From assembly GCF_036192275.1 (NCBI RefSeq), contig NZ_CP108088.1, forward strand, positions 8,232,001 through 8,296,000: DNA of 64,000 bases, given 5' to 3'. The notes below the pieces were generated by a model. It had not been told where the DNA came from, did no database searches, and saw only the letters and a program-made list of their open reading frames with translations. Numbering within the stretch: the stretch's first letter is position 1; each line of letters starts with the position of its first letter. Below, piece after piece: positions 1-8,904 of this stretch. The DNA is from Streptomyces sp. NBC_00250. Lineage in GTDB: Bacteria; Actinomycetota; Actinomycetes; Streptomycetales; Streptomycetaceae. Position numbers and translations under genes: made by a program.

Positions 1-2
1 GT

Positions 3-3000
3 ACAGCACCCATCCTCGGACTGGCCGCGCGTCCTCACCTCGACCAGCTGTACGGTCGGTTGGTGGCGGAGAACGGTCCGCAGATCGTGTTGTGCGAGGG
101 ACGGGCGGGCTCGGGTAAGTCGACGGTTGTTGCGGATGTACTGGAACGCCTCGCAGACCAGGGGTGGCCGATCGCCGCTGTTCGTATGGACCAGGCTGAT
201 CTGTCGGTGCGAACGGCAAGAGATCTCGGCACCATGATGAATCTGCAGGATTCGCCCGGGATCCTGCTGCCCGGAGTCGCCGATGGAAGGCCAGGGCTCT
301 TCGTCATCGACCAGCTGGACGCTGTCAGTCTGTACAGCGGTCGCATGGCGGATGCTTTCGAGGCCGTTGAGGGTGTACTCGCTCAACTCTCGGTCGCGCC
401 GAACATCAAGGTGCTCTTGGTGGCCCGTACCGTCGACATCGAACAGGACGGCAGGCTCAGCAGACTGATTACGGCGGACGCACGAGCGGCGAGATTCCCA
501 GTGGGGGAGCTGACCGAAGAGTCAGTGCGTGCCGTACTCGCCGCGAGTGGGAACGATCCCGACAGCCTGAGCCCGGTGACGCTGGAGCTATTGCGCACCC
601 CTCTGCACCTGGCGGTCTTCAGCACCCTCCCCCCTGCCGCCCGCGCAGTGTCCTACCGAACTTTGCAGCAGCTCTACGGCAGTTACACCAAGGAGGTGCG
701 CAGACGCGTCGGAGCCCGTAGGGAACGCTTCGACTGGCAGGGCATCGTCGGCGCTCTGTGTGCCTTCATGAGCGAACGGGAGAGCCTGCAAGCGCCCCTC
801 GCTGTTCTCGACAGCTATGCGCTGGAGGATGTCGAGGCCTTGAAGTCGCAGGGGGTCCTGGTGGGCGACGAGGAACGCATCGGCTTCTTCCACGAGACTT
901 ACTTCGACTACCTCTTCGCCCGCTCCTTCCTCACCACCGGAAGGGACATCCACGACTTCCTGGCCGACTCCGGACAGCACCTCTTCAGACGGGCACAGAC
1001 CCGCCAGATCCTCGAGCACCTCGCCGGCACGGACCGCGACCCGTTCCGTGAGACCACGACACGGCTGCTCGGCTCCACCCGGATCCGCTCCCACCTGCAC
1101 GACGTGATCACCACCGTTCTCGCGCAGCTTGACGCGACGCCGGCGGACTGGCTGGCCATCGAACCGTTCGCCTGGGGCGCGAGCCCGGTGGCACGTAAGG
1201 TGCGCCGGTTGCTGGCGCTGCCCGCCTGGTTCGATGCCGCGGATCACGACGGCAGGTGGGAACGCTGGCTGGCCGCTGCCGAAACCGTCGATGCCGCGTT
1301 CGCCGAACTGCTCATCGCGGCGCGGCACAGGCCAGAGCGGGCAACAGAGCTGGTACGCCCCCGCATCAGCACCACTCCCGAGTGGCGACGGCGTCTCCTC
1401 AGGCTCATGGAGTGGTCCCTCGCTCCCGGCCTCGTCGACCTGGCTGTCGACCTGATCCGGACAGGACAGGCCGACGAGGCCCGCGGCCCCATCGCGAACA
1501 ACAGCGACTTCTGGTCGCTGCTCTACGGCCTCCCCGAGACCGCCCCCGTTCCGGTAGCCAGGCTCGTCGGCGCCTACCTGGACCGGGCACGGACCCGGGA
1601 GCTTCCCGACAGCAGCCGCAAGCCGTTCGGGGGCGAGTACCTCGCGGCCCACTCGCAGACCGCGGCCACCGTCCTGTCCCAGATCGCGGAGGCCGCGCCC
1701 AAGGCGTACGTGGACAACATCCTGTCCTTCGTACTTCACACAGCAGAGTCCGACGAGGCCTTCGACGGGCGGTCAGGCAGTCGCTGGTTGTACCGACAAC
1801 GGGACGGCAGCAGCGTCGGTGCCGAGCTGCTCACTGCCCTTGACACCGCCTTGCGCGCCCTGCCGGCCACCGACCCGGCCGCCGCGGCCGACGCCTTGAC
1901 GAGACTGAGCGGATCGGCAACGGAGATCGCCCGCTTCCTGACCTGCCGCCTGTACACCACCCTGGGGGCGGCTGACGAGGCGCTCGACTGGCTCTGCAGC
2001 GACCAGCGAAACCTCCATTTGGGCTGGGTCGACAGTTCCCGCTGGGCCTCTCGTGAACTCATCGCGGCCGCCACGGCCGACTGCACCGACGACACCCTTG
2101 ACCATCTGGTCGAAGTGCTTCTCGGGTACTACCCGACGACGGAGCAGCGCCGAAGAGTGAAGGGAGACCCCAGCCGTTGCGGCTGGGGCCAGTACGAACT
2201 GCTGTCGGCGATCGACCCCGTACGTTGCAGCGACAAGGTTCGACGGAGGCTCGACGAGCTGGAACGGAGGTTCCCCGGAGCCACCCCGTCCCCGCCTTCG
2301 GGGGTTGTCACCGCGTGGGCCGCTTCTCCGATCAGCGACCATGCGGCGGCGCACATGACTGACGAACAATGGCGTCGCGCTTTGGACAAGTACGCCAAGC
2401 CCCGGGCCGAGCGGTCGTGGCCGCCCCAGGGCGGCGCGCGCGAACTCGCCGGCACGCTCCGCACCCGAGCCGGACAGGAGCCCTCGCGCTTTGCCGCCTT
2501 CGCCCTCACCCTCGGGCCCGACATGCCCGGGGCGTATCTGTGCGCGATCGTGGAAGCAGCCGCACCCCATCTGGACAGTGGGACATGGGAGAAGCTGGTC
2601 CTCCACACCCACCGGACTCTCGGCGAAGAGGCAGGCTCCACGGTGTGCCGTGCGCTCCAGGCCACGCCCGACCGCTTCACCTCCGCCCAGCTTCCCCTCC
2701 TCACGAGCTACGCGGCGGCCTCCAGCCCCGAGCGGGACACCCGCGACCTGGACGCAGAAGGCACCCGCACCGATCTGCTGACCGCAGGTCTGAACGCCAC
2801 CCGGGGGCAGGCAGCCATCACGTGCGCGAGCCTTCTCTTCCACGATGCCCGCCACCTGCCCGAAGTCAGACCCCTCACCCTCCGACTCGCCACCGACCCC
2901 GTACTCGCCGTCCGCGTTTGCGCCGCCGAAGCCGTCCGCGCCTTGATGAACCACGATCCGCAGACCGCGCTGGACACCGCGGACCAGCTGATGACGCACC

Positions 3001-3680
3001 AGGACCTCAACGTCCACAACGCGCACACGACCCAGCGCCTGCTCATCGGAGCTCTGGCCCGCGACCCCGCACGATTCGCCCCCCACCTTGACGCGGCCCT
3101 CCATGGTCCACGGCAGACGATGGAGCTCGCAGGACAGACCTGGGCCGTGGTGACGCTCCAAGGAATTGGTACGCCGGGCTTGCCCACCACGGTGCTGCAG
3201 CTGGACACCATGGCCCGCCGTGGCGCGGCCAGGATCTTCGCCAGCAACCCCGACCACTACACACGTCTCCTGCCTCTGCTCGACGATGAGGACGAAGAGG
3301 TCCGCAACAACGCATCGGCCGTGATGAGGCACGCCTTCGACCTGCTTCCCTCCCAGGCCGACGAGCTTGTCCAGGCGTTCATCGCCAGCAAGGCTTCCCC
3401 CGCCAACGTGGGGGAGCTCGCCTTCGCACTCCACGACGCGACCGGCCCCCTCCCGCCGGCGGCGTTGCACGCCTGCGAGCACATCGTCGGCCAGACGGGC
3501 GCCGATATGGCCGACATCCGAACTCGTCATGCGGCTCACGGCCGCTACGTGGTGACGGCGGTCCTGCGGCTGTACCGCCAAAGCCCTCCCTCCATGCGCA
3601 GCCGTTGTCTGGACATCATCGACGCCCTCTCCCGGGCCGACGTCCCAGGTCTTCACGCTGCGCTGGAAGGTGAACGCTGA
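3..3680 (+). CDS. STAND/NACHT-like NTPase with HEAT-like C-terminal region (5' end outside window)
   Basis: The frame is open to the left edge of the window and reads like protein there (..LGLAARPHLDQLYGRLVAENG), so the gene probably starts upstream and the TTG at 60 is not its true start. A Walker A motif GRAGSGKST lies about 35 residues in, followed by a Walker B-like LFVIDQLDAV and a sensor-like LLVARTVD. A FFHETYFDYLFA motif, typical of the end of STAND NTPase modules, follows near nucleotide 890. The remaining 900 residues or so are helical and Leu/Ala-rich, and look like degenerate HEAT/ARM repeats, especially after about 2800. STAND proteins are signal-sensing ATP switches, and several families act in phage defence or signalling. 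The neighbour is a phage/ICE-type integrase. The effector domain would be at the missing N-terminus, so the output is unknown. Confidence 0.75.
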   Translation, partial: TAPILGLAARPHLDQLYGRLVAENGPQIVLCEGRAGSGKSTVVADVLERLADQGWPIAAVRMDQADLSVRTARDLGTMMNLQDSPGILLPGVADGRPGLFVIDQLDAVSLYSGRMADAFEAVEGVLAQLSVAPNIKVLLVARTVDIEQDGRLSRLITADARAARFPVGELTEESVRAVLAASGNDPDSLSPVTLELLRTPLHLAVFSTLPPAARAVSYRTLQQLYGSYTKEVRRRVGARRERFDWQGIVGALCAFMSERESLQAPLAVLDSYALEDVEALKSQGVLVGDEERIGFFHETYFDYLFARSFLTTGRDIHDFLADSGQHLFRRAQTRQILEHLAGTDRDPFRETTTRLLGSTRIRSHLHDVITTVLAQLDATPADWLAIEPFAWGASPVARKVRRLLALPAWFDAADHDGRWERWLAAAETVDAAFAELLIAARHRPERATELVRPRISTTPEWRRRLLRLMEWSLAPGLVDLAVDLIRTGQADEARGPIANNSDFWSLLYGLPETAPVPVARLVGAYLDRARTRELPDSSRKPFGGEYLAAHSQTAATVLSQIAEAAPKAYVDNILSFVLHTAESDEAFDGRSGSRWLYRQRDGSSVGAELLTALDTALRALPATDPAAAADALTRLSGSATEIARFLTCRLYTTLGAADEALDWLCSDQRNLHLGWVDSSRWASRELIAAATADCTDDTLDHLVEVLLGYYPTTEQRRRVKGDPSRCGWGQYELLSAIDPVRCSDKVRRRLDELERRFPGATPSPPSGVVTAWAASPISDHAAAHMTDEQWRRALDKYAKPRAERSWPPQGGARELAGTLRTRAGQEPSRFAAFALTLGPDMPGAYLCAIVEAAAPHLDSGTWEKLVLHTHRTLGEEAGSTVCRALQATPDRFTSAQLPLLTSYAAASSPERDTRDLDAEGTRTDLLTAGLNATRGQAAITCASLLFHDARHLPEVRPLTLRLATDPVLAVRVCAAEAVRALMNHDPQTALDTADQLMTHQDLNVHNAHTTQRLLIGALARDPARFAPHLDAALHGPRQTMELAGQTWAVVTLQGIGTPGLPTTVLQLDTMARRGAARIFASNPDHYTRLLPLLDDEDEEVRNNASAVMRHAFDLLPSQADELVQAFIASKASPANVGELAFALHDATGPLPPAALHACEHIVGQTGADMADIRTRHAAHGRYVVTAVLRLYRQSPPSMRSRCLDIIDALSRADVPGLHAALEGER

Positions 3681-4307
3681 CCTCATCGCCACGTGATCGT
3701 TTGGCTGACGCCCGGAACTAGGAATTGGCCACCGAGGCTGGAACGCCCGGAACCACGGCCGACCACCGCTTGCTCCTTCCGCCCGCTGCCGCCGACCCGC
3801 TCGGGGACCCTGTGCCCTCCACAGACTCCCCTCGTCGGCATAAGAAGATGCGGCAGTTCCGTCGGCGCTTATCGGAGGCACGGTGGTCAGGAGCACCTCC
3901 AGGGAAGCGCTGCGTGACTTGTGGAGTCCTCCGTATGGGGTTGGAGGTGGGTAAGCCCTCTGCCGCTGGCTGAGGAAGCGTAAGGGCAGGCGACAAGCGG
4001 TCAGCTTGAGTCCCCAAGAACCTGGGGAACGCTGCCCGGATCTGCGCCTCGTTGTGCCTGAGGAAACATCCTATGACCTACAAAAACAGGGTGAGGGAAA
4101 CCAATTTTAGAGGTGCGTCGATGCTGCGTACTCTGTTCAAGTCCAAGATCTGACTATTTGGCGTCGCCGCAGGTCAGGGGCATCATGTGCCCCCCTCAGG
4201 TCAGCAAACGGTCAGCACGCGTCCCCGCTGTGTCCCCGCTTGCTGACCTCCGACCCGCAGCAAGGCGCCTGAGCACGCTTCTTGGGCTGGAACGGATGGT
4301 CCGACAC
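3681..4307. other. Non-coding stretch before integrase
   Basis: I see no convincing gene here. Two hairpins stand out: TCCCCA/TGGGGA at 4011-4028, and a 10-bp inverted repeat AGGTCAGCAA / TTGCTGACCT at 4198-4249. The second lies just upstream of the likely integrase start and could be a recombinase or excisionase site, an operator or a terminator. Confidence 0.4.
4198..4249. repeat. 10-bp inverted repeat upstream of integrase
   Basis: AGGTCAGCAA (4198-4207) is mirrored exactly by TTGCTGACCT (4240-4249) across a 32-base loop. A further GGTCAGCA-like direct copy (cGGTCAGCAc) lies inside the loop at 4210-4217. Repeated arms next to a tyrosine integrase could be arm-type integrase or excisionase sites. 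That role is inference. Confidence 0.45.
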
Positions 4308-5443
4308 ATGGTCCGACAGCTCGCCCGCGGCATGGGGCCCTTCTTCAAGGGCTGCGCCTGCGCGAAGCCGACCCGCTGCCCTCACCCGTACATGATCCGT
4401 TTCCGGGACGCGCTCGGCCGGCAGCGTGAGGAGTCCGGTTACGGCACGCAGGACGACGCGATCGAACGCCTCACACAGCTCTACACGGAGAAGACGACGA
4501 CGGCGCCGTCGGTGGCGGCGGCCCGCCGGGAACTAGGTCAGCTGACCGTGGAGGAGTACGCGAAGCAGTGGCGGCCCCGGCAGCGCAAGGTGACGGATTA
4601 CTCCACGGGTGAGCACGTCGACAGCTCGATCAACGTGTACGTTGTCCCCCGCCTTGGATCGCGCAAGCTGAACTCGGTCACGCCGATGGTGGTCGAGCGC
4701 TTCCTGGACGAGATGGAGAACGACGGGGTCGGCCGAGGGAACCAGGTGAACATCTTCCGGATCCTCAAGACCATCCTGCGGGACGCGTACGCCAAGGGGC
4801 CATGATGGACGACCCGGTAAAGGGAGTCCAGGAACCCGAGTATGTGCGGGCAACGGTCGCCATCCCGTCCCTCGGCTACGTGAAAAAGGCGCTGAAGGTT
4901 GCCGACGAGGACCTTGCGCTGGAGATCGTCATGATGACGGGGCGCGGCCTGCGGAATGGTGAGGCGCGGGCGGTGAACGTCCACAATGTCGTGGCGCAGG
5001 ACGTGTACCGGGTGCGCGAGCAGATCCACTCGAACACGCTGAAGCCGGCGAAACTGAAGCACCGCAAGGTGGGGGAGTTCCGGGAGGTGCCGCTGCCGCG
5101 GTCGGTGCGGGAGGCGATCGAGCGGTACACGGCCAAGCACGGCACCATGCAAAAGGGCTACCTGCTGCGCGGCCCGGGCGGTTATTTCACGGAGGGCATG
5201 GAGCGGCGCCGGGTGAAGGCGCTCTTCAAGAACCTTCCGCCGGAGGAGGGGGTGGGGATGTACGGCTTCCGGCACTACTTCGCCTCGAACGCCCTCGGCA
5301 GCGGAATCCCCATCACCGACGTGGCGGAATGGATGGGGCACAAGTCCATTGAAGAGATGTATCGCACCTACCGGCATCTGATGTCGGGCAGCATCACCAA
5401 GGCCGCCCGGATCCTGGACGCCGGCCTCTGGGAAGCAGCCTGA
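4308..5443 (+). pseudogene. Tyrosine site-specific integrase, split by a frameshift
   Basis: Two adjoining frames together make one phage/ICE-type integrase of about 380 residues. The first (to 4805) holds the N-terminal region (GMGPFFKGCAC, CPHPYMIRFRD) and the core-binding domain (TVEEYAKQWRPRQR, VVPRLGSRKLNSVTP), ending at DAYAKGP-stop. The second, from ATG 4802, continues with MMDDPVKGVQEPEYV and the catalytic domain. That domain has the first Arg in GRGLRNGEAR, an HxxR-box region YGFRHYFAS (Tyr at the usual His position), WMGHKS, and the nucleophile Tyr in YRTYRHL. In related proteins as I recall them, these halves are joined as ..AKGAMMDDP.., so one base appears to be missing in GGGGCC near 4797-4802. 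The start is uncertain; ATG 4308 or 4296 fits the family best. Either the integrase is inactive, or there is a sequencing error or programmed frameshift. Confidence 0.8.
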
Positions 5444-5696
5444 GGAATGCATGGAGTACGAAGGACTCTTCGATAGGAGAAGAACAACGGGTCGTATCCG
5501 GACTCGACCAGGTGCGTCACATGCGAGTGACGCAGGCAGTGCAGCGGCCGGGTGACGCGTGGGGTCGCGTAGTTTCTTGGCCCATCTTCACAGGCGCGGG
5601 GGAGTAGTTCGCGACCCAGCTACCGCCGGACCACCCTCGCGTGGGCGGGCAGCAGGCTGCATGAGCTGCGGTTTCATCGCAGCCGCAGCTCGACGG

Positions 5697-6116
5697 TCAT
5701 GCGGTGGTCTGAAGCCCTTGACCTGGCGTCGGGGGGAGACTGCGGGGGCCCGTGCAGCGGGCGCCTTCCTCCTGTACGCGCAGGCGCAGTTCCCGGTCGG
5801 CCGTGACCACCAGGCACGGTCGGCCGTTCGCGCTCCGGACCAGTTCGACGATCAGGTCGTCGCCACTGCCGGCAGCCTCCTCGACCCGCACGTCAGGTGC
5901 GGAGGCAACGCCCCGAGCACGGCCCTCGACGACCAGGACGATCTCGTACGGACTGGGGAACGGCCCGTCGACCGGACCGCCGGCCGCGGCGAGCCGGTCA
6001 CGCAACCGCTCGGCGGCCCCACGCCGATCGCGCCACCAGCCGTCGGGCACCGACCCTACGACGTTGGCCCCGTCCACCACCAGTAGAGGACGAAGGGACA
6101 GATCCTCAGCATTCAT
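5697..6116 (-). CDS. PIN/NYN-like domain protein (actinobacterial conserved hypothetical)
   Basis: This is a 139-residue protein starting at ATG 6116. Its layout resembles small actinobacterial PIN-like/NYN proteins. LLVVDGANVVGS near the N-terminus carries the first acidic residue, then come WWRDRRGAAERLRDRL, IVLVVEGRARG, GSGDDLIVELV with an acidic pair, and CLVVTADRELRLRV with the last acidic residue, ending in GPRSL. The pattern of acidic residues at strand ends suits a metal-dependent ribonuclease fold, but no substrate can be named. It is transcribed against the integrase and away from the small ORF at 6216. A long open frame lies on the other strand but has no recognisable motif, while this strand does. 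Confidence 0.72.
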   Translation of the reverse strand: MNAEDLSLRPLLVVDGANVVGSVPDGWWRDRRGAAERLRDRLAAAGGPVDGPFPSPYEIVLVVEGRARGVASAPDVRVEEAAGSGDDLIVELVRSANGRPCLVVTADRELRLRVQEEGARCTGPRSLPPTPGQGLQTTA

Positions 6117-6215
6117 GGCCCCAGGATGTCAGCCCGACCATCCGGTGCCCCTCACACGACGACCACTCCCGGACAGGCGAGGAACCGCCACTCGTACCGC
6201 GAGGAGGAGATCGTC

Positions 6216-6380
6216 ATGTGGTGGAACTTCATCGGGCGTTCGAACGAGGATATCGGACAGGCCCGTTCGGACTGGATGAACGGCTCACGATTCGGTGAGG
6301 TGAAGGGCTACGACGGCGGTCCGCTTCACGCCCCGGAACTCCCCGCTACGCCGCTGAAGCCACGGGGCAGGGTGCGCTGA
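6216..6380 (+). CDS. Small hypothetical protein (54 aa)
   Basis: A strong ribosome-binding sequence GAGGAGGAG ends about 6 bases before ATG 6216. The product begins MWWNFIGRSNEDIGQARSDW, then GSRFGEVKGYDGGP and a Pro-rich end. There is no signal peptide, membrane segment or motif I recognise. The start is chosen on the ribosome-binding site; the frame is open further upstream, but nothing there supports an earlier start. It diverges from the PIN-like gene, with about 100 bases between them. Confidence 0.55.
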   Translation: MWWNFIGRSNEDIGQARSDWMNGSRFGEVKGYDGGPLHAPELPATPLKPRGRVR

Positions 6381-6887
6381 TCTGCAACTTTCGGTTCTGC
6401 GTGGCGGTGTGTCGGTGCGGCCATTCGCTTCCGGTTGCCTCCGGGGCGGAATGTGTCCGCGCCTTCCTTTGGCTGCCTCCGCTGCGGGTCGTGACTCTCA
6501 GGTTTGACTATCTGTGGTCAGCTTCAGTCGGACGGATGCTGACTCAATGCTGACTTTGATGACGGTTCGTCAGTCAGTTGCATGCTCCCTCGCGGCTGAG
6601 CGGATGCTTGGGCGGGAGACCACGTCAAGGCGGAGGGGCACGGCCGGGGTGTGGCAGGTGGATCGTCCATGCTGAGCTCCGAGGAGACCGGAGGAGGACT
6701 ACGGCCTGATCTCGGTGGCCCTGTAGGAATTCCACAACGTGGCGTCTGCCCTGCCCGGTCTCGTAGGTCTCCACCACCCGACCGGCGGAGGCCATGCCTG
6801 CTGGTCGATGGACGACTCGGCCCGCAGGGGGTCACGCACGAAGGAATCCGTCTGATCGGCCGAGTTCCATCGGATCTTTCCGAGGAC
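6381..6887. other. Non-coding stretch
   Basis: No gene is supported. A TGCTGACT motif occurs twice at 6538-6554. Composition is less coding-like than in neighbouring genes. Confidence 0.35.
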
Positions 6888-7085
6888 ATGGAGGCCTACG
6901 CGAACCAGTACGGCCCAGAGCTCCGCTCCAGCCCAGGAGGGGGCACCTGTCCGTCGACGCCTTCCAGATTGAGCTGGGCGCACAGGGAGTCGGCGGCACC
7001 GTGGTTACCTGGGCGCGCTGCTTCAACACCGGAGAGTTCGCGGGCACCTCCTGGGACTTACCCCGCAGGGGTCTGGCGCCACTAG
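6888..7085 (+). pseudogene. Remnant of a small actinobacterial ORF, cut by the insertion sequence
   Basis: ATG 6888 follows a GAGG sequence and reads MEAYANQYGPELRSSPGGG. After a one-base shift the sequence continues convincingly as HLSVDAFQIELGAQGVGG and TVVTWARCFNTGEFAGTSWD, then stops being protein-like where the IS left end begins at 7086. It looks like a small hypothetical gene that was frameshifted and interrupted by the insertion. The family is not one I can name, and the call rests on the protein-like character of the two pieces. Confidence 0.35.
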
Positions 7086-7175
7086 GGACTGTCTGGCGAA
7101 TGATCACCGAGCGGGGATGTGCGTGCTCGGTCCAATTGCCTTGCCGTCCTGACGCGGGCCAGTGATTCTGGGCAG

Positions 7176-7457
7176 GTGCCAGGACAGGGGAAGAGAAGGC
7201 GGCGGCAAGAGGACGCGCGGCAGCGGCTTGCTGCTCGCACCGCGTCGGACGCGGGACAGTGGGAAGTGGTCGTTGAGACTCGGGACCAGGCGGAGATGCG
7301 TACGCGGTTGTGTCGTCTTCGGGAGGCAGGAGTCGACGGGTCGATGATCCGGATCGACACGCTGTGCGGGCGCCTGGCGCTGCCGGCCACCTACCGGCTG
7401 AGCCGTTTCGTGACGGACCCCGCGCGGGAGTCCGAGCACGAGCACTCTGATCATTGA
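7176..7457 (+). CDS. Passenger ORF inside the IS (hypothetical)
   Basis: A small basic protein (93 residues from GTG 7176; the frame also opens at 7119). It begins VPGQGKRRRRQEDARQRLAA and continues WEVVVETRDQAEMRTRLCRL and CGRLALPATYRLSRFVTDPA. It ends 5 bases before the transposase start, so it lies entirely inside the inverted repeats. It has no recognised catalytic motif. The basic N-terminus suggests nucleic-acid binding. It could be an accessory protein of the element or a captured host gene. The ribosome-binding site is weak and the start is uncertain. Confidence 0.45.
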   Translation: MPGQGKRRRRQEDARQRLAARTASDAGQWEVVVETRDQAEMRTRLCRLREAGVDGSMIRIDTLCGRLALPATYRLSRFVTDPARESEHEHSDH

Positions 7458-7461
7458 TTTT

Positions 7462-8352
7462 GTGGCAGGTCGAGGTGAGTTGACGGATGCGGCGTGGGAG
7501 CGAATAGAGCCCCTGTTGCCGCGGGTGGATGGGCGTGGTCGTCCGTGGCGTGATCACCGGCAGGTGGTCAACGGGGTGCTGTGGCGGCTGCGGACCGGGG
7601 CTCCGTGGCGCGATCTGCCCGAGCGGTACGGCCCCTGGCAGACCGTCTACGAGCGGTTCGCTCGCTGGGAAGTGGACGGGACCTGGGCGAAGCTGCTGGA
7701 ACACGTCCAGGTCCGCGACGACGCGGTGGGCCGGGTGGAGTGGACCGTCTCCGTCGACTCCACGATCAACCGGGCCCACCAGCACGCGGCCGGCGCCCGC
7801 AAAAAAGGGGCCGCAGACGGGGACGAACTAGAAGATCCGGGCCGCTCGCAGGCGCGTCAGGCCCTCGGCCGGTCCCGGGGCGGGCTGACTACCAAGGTCC
7901 ACCTCGCCGTCGACGGCCGGGGCCTCCCGCTGTCCATCGTGCTCACGCCCGGCAACGTCAACGATGCCACCGCCTTCGGCCAGGTCCTTCACAGCATCCG
8001 CATCCTGCGCGCCGTTACGGGCCGACCTCGCACGACACCGGCGCGGGTGCTGGGCGACAAAGCGTATTCCAGCTGGGCGATACGCCACCTGCTGCGGCGC
8101 CGGGGCATCGTTGCCACGATCCCCGAACGCTGCGACCAGATGGCCAACCGCCGGCGACGTGGAACCCACGGCGGTCGCCCACCCGCCTTCGACGAGGACA
8201 TGTACCGCGCCCGCAACGTGGTCGAACGATGCTTCGCCCGTCTCAAGCAGTTCCGCGCGATCGCGACAAGGTTCGACAAGCTCGCCGATCGCTACCGGGC
8301 TGGAGTCGTCGTGGCAGCTCTGATCCTGTGGCTCCGCGAACCCGCCGGGTGA
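7462..8352 (+). CDS. IS5-family DDE transposase
   Basis: A single 296-residue frame from GTG 7462. The N-terminal DUF4096-like part reads LTDAAWERIEPLLP..WRDHRQVVNGVLWRLRTGAPWRDLPERYGPWQTVYERF. The DDE catalytic residues lie in VSVDSTIN, LGDKAYSS and VERCFARLKQFRAIATRFDKL. There is no frameshift or missing catalytic residue, so it should be active. It catalyses cut-and-paste movement of the element at its inverted repeats. The final codons run into the right inverted repeat, as is common in compact elements. Confidence 0.92.
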   Translation: MAGRGELTDAAWERIEPLLPRVDGRGRPWRDHRQVVNGVLWRLRTGAPWRDLPERYGPWQTVYERFARWEVDGTWAKLLEHVQVRDDAVGRVEWTVSVDSTINRAHQHAAGARKKGAADGDELEDPGRSQARQALGRSRGGLTTKVHLAVDGRGLPLSIVLTPGNVNDATAFGQVLHSIRILRAVTGRPRTTPARVLGDKAYSSWAIRHLLRRRGIVATIPERCDQMANRRRRGTHGGRPPAFDEDMYRARNVVERCFARLKQFRAIATRFDKLADRYRAGVVVAALILWLREPAG

Positions 8353-8394
8353 TCATTTGTCAGACAGCCCCTAGCTAGGGCCCGGGTCGACGCC

Positions 8395-8660
8395 GGCTGC
8401 TGGTCCGCAGATTCAAGCGAGACGCCCGGCGCGGGGTAGTCCATCATCCGTACCGACAACGGGTCGCTCGCGTACAGGCTGTTGCAGTAGAGGCCGCCGA
8501 GACGGGTGAAGGTGCCGCGCGACGGTGCCACACCCGAGACATCGGCGTCGTTCACCTGCACCGCGATGACGTGTCCCGGCCCGGGTTTCGGCGCCGCCGT
8601 GGCGTCGAAGCGGAAGCGGCCGTAGCCGCCCTTGTGGTCCCTCGTCACGACCCAAGCCTG
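8395..8660 (-). pseudogene. GH2 (beta-galactosidase-type) relic
   Basis: On the minus strand, about 85 codons match the sugar-binding/jelly-roll region of GH2 enzymes: HKGGYGRFRFDATAAPKPG, IAVQVNDADVSGVAPSRG, FTRLGGLYCNSLYASDPLSV, RMMDYPAPGVSL. The signal peptide and the catalytic TIM barrel are both missing. The relic stops just short of the IS right end. Its upstream end overlaps the promoter of the GH27 gene, so it is not expressed as an enzyme. Confidence 0.6.
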
Positions 8661-8662
8661 CT

Positions 8663-8730
8663 GATCAAATGATCGAGTTATGGTCATTCGATTCGAATCT
8701 CTTGACTCTGATCTGGCGCGGTCACATGAT
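8663..8730 (+). promoter_or_regulatory. Promoter and operators of the GH27 gene
   Basis: TTGACT (8702-8707) and CATGAT (8725-8730) are 17 bases apart, a good housekeeping-type promoter. Upstream lies GATCAAATGATC (8663-8674) and a second related site GGTCATTCGATTCGAA (8682-8697) abutting the -35 box. The same arrangement occurs before the transporter at 17565-17613, and a related site lies before the regulator at 13183-13196, so these are likely operators of one or both hybrid regulators. Confidence 0.6.
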
Positions 8731-8904
8731 GCACGCTAACAACCGCCGGATAGCTGCGCCGACTGGACATCGCCCAAGCCAGCGCAGTTCGACCGTCGGC
8801 TCAGTCGCGCCCCAGCGGCGGAACCTCTCCCCTGGAACCCGAGACTGCGAAGGGCTCGCTTCTACCCGCCCTCGCACTCTTCATCGACCATCAAGGAGCT
8901 CCCT

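Larger units (their letters stand above)
7086..8370 (+). mobile_element. IS5-type insertion sequence, apparently complete
   Basis: The ends carry 22-bp imperfect inverted repeats (19 of 22 matching) at 7086-7107 and 8349-8370: the left begins GGACTGTCTGGCG and the right, read inward, GGGCTGTCTGACA. Both run into a shared AATGATCAC. The same four bases, CTAG, flank both ends (7082-7085 and 8371-8374), as expected for an IS5-like target duplication. The element is 1285 bp. It encodes an intact transposase and an upstream passenger ORF. Matching ends and an undamaged transposase suggest a fairly recent insertion. Confidence 0.88.

Noticed and set aside
588..1739. Long open frame on the minus strand within the STAND gene
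   Set aside because: Gly/Arg/Val-rich, low-complexity product typical of antisense frames in GC-rich DNA. The plus strand carries clear Walker motifs.
1773..3896. 707-codon minus-strand frame
   Set aside because: Antisense shadow of the HEAT-like region, with no motif or ribosome-binding site.
5444..5696. Attachment site or tRNA gene after the integrase
   Set aside because: No tRNA-like fold and no duplicated att core was recognised. A second att copy may lie outside the window.
5559..6086. 175-codon plus-strand frame opposite the PIN-like gene
   Set aside because: No family resemblance; the minus strand has the conserved acidic motif pattern.
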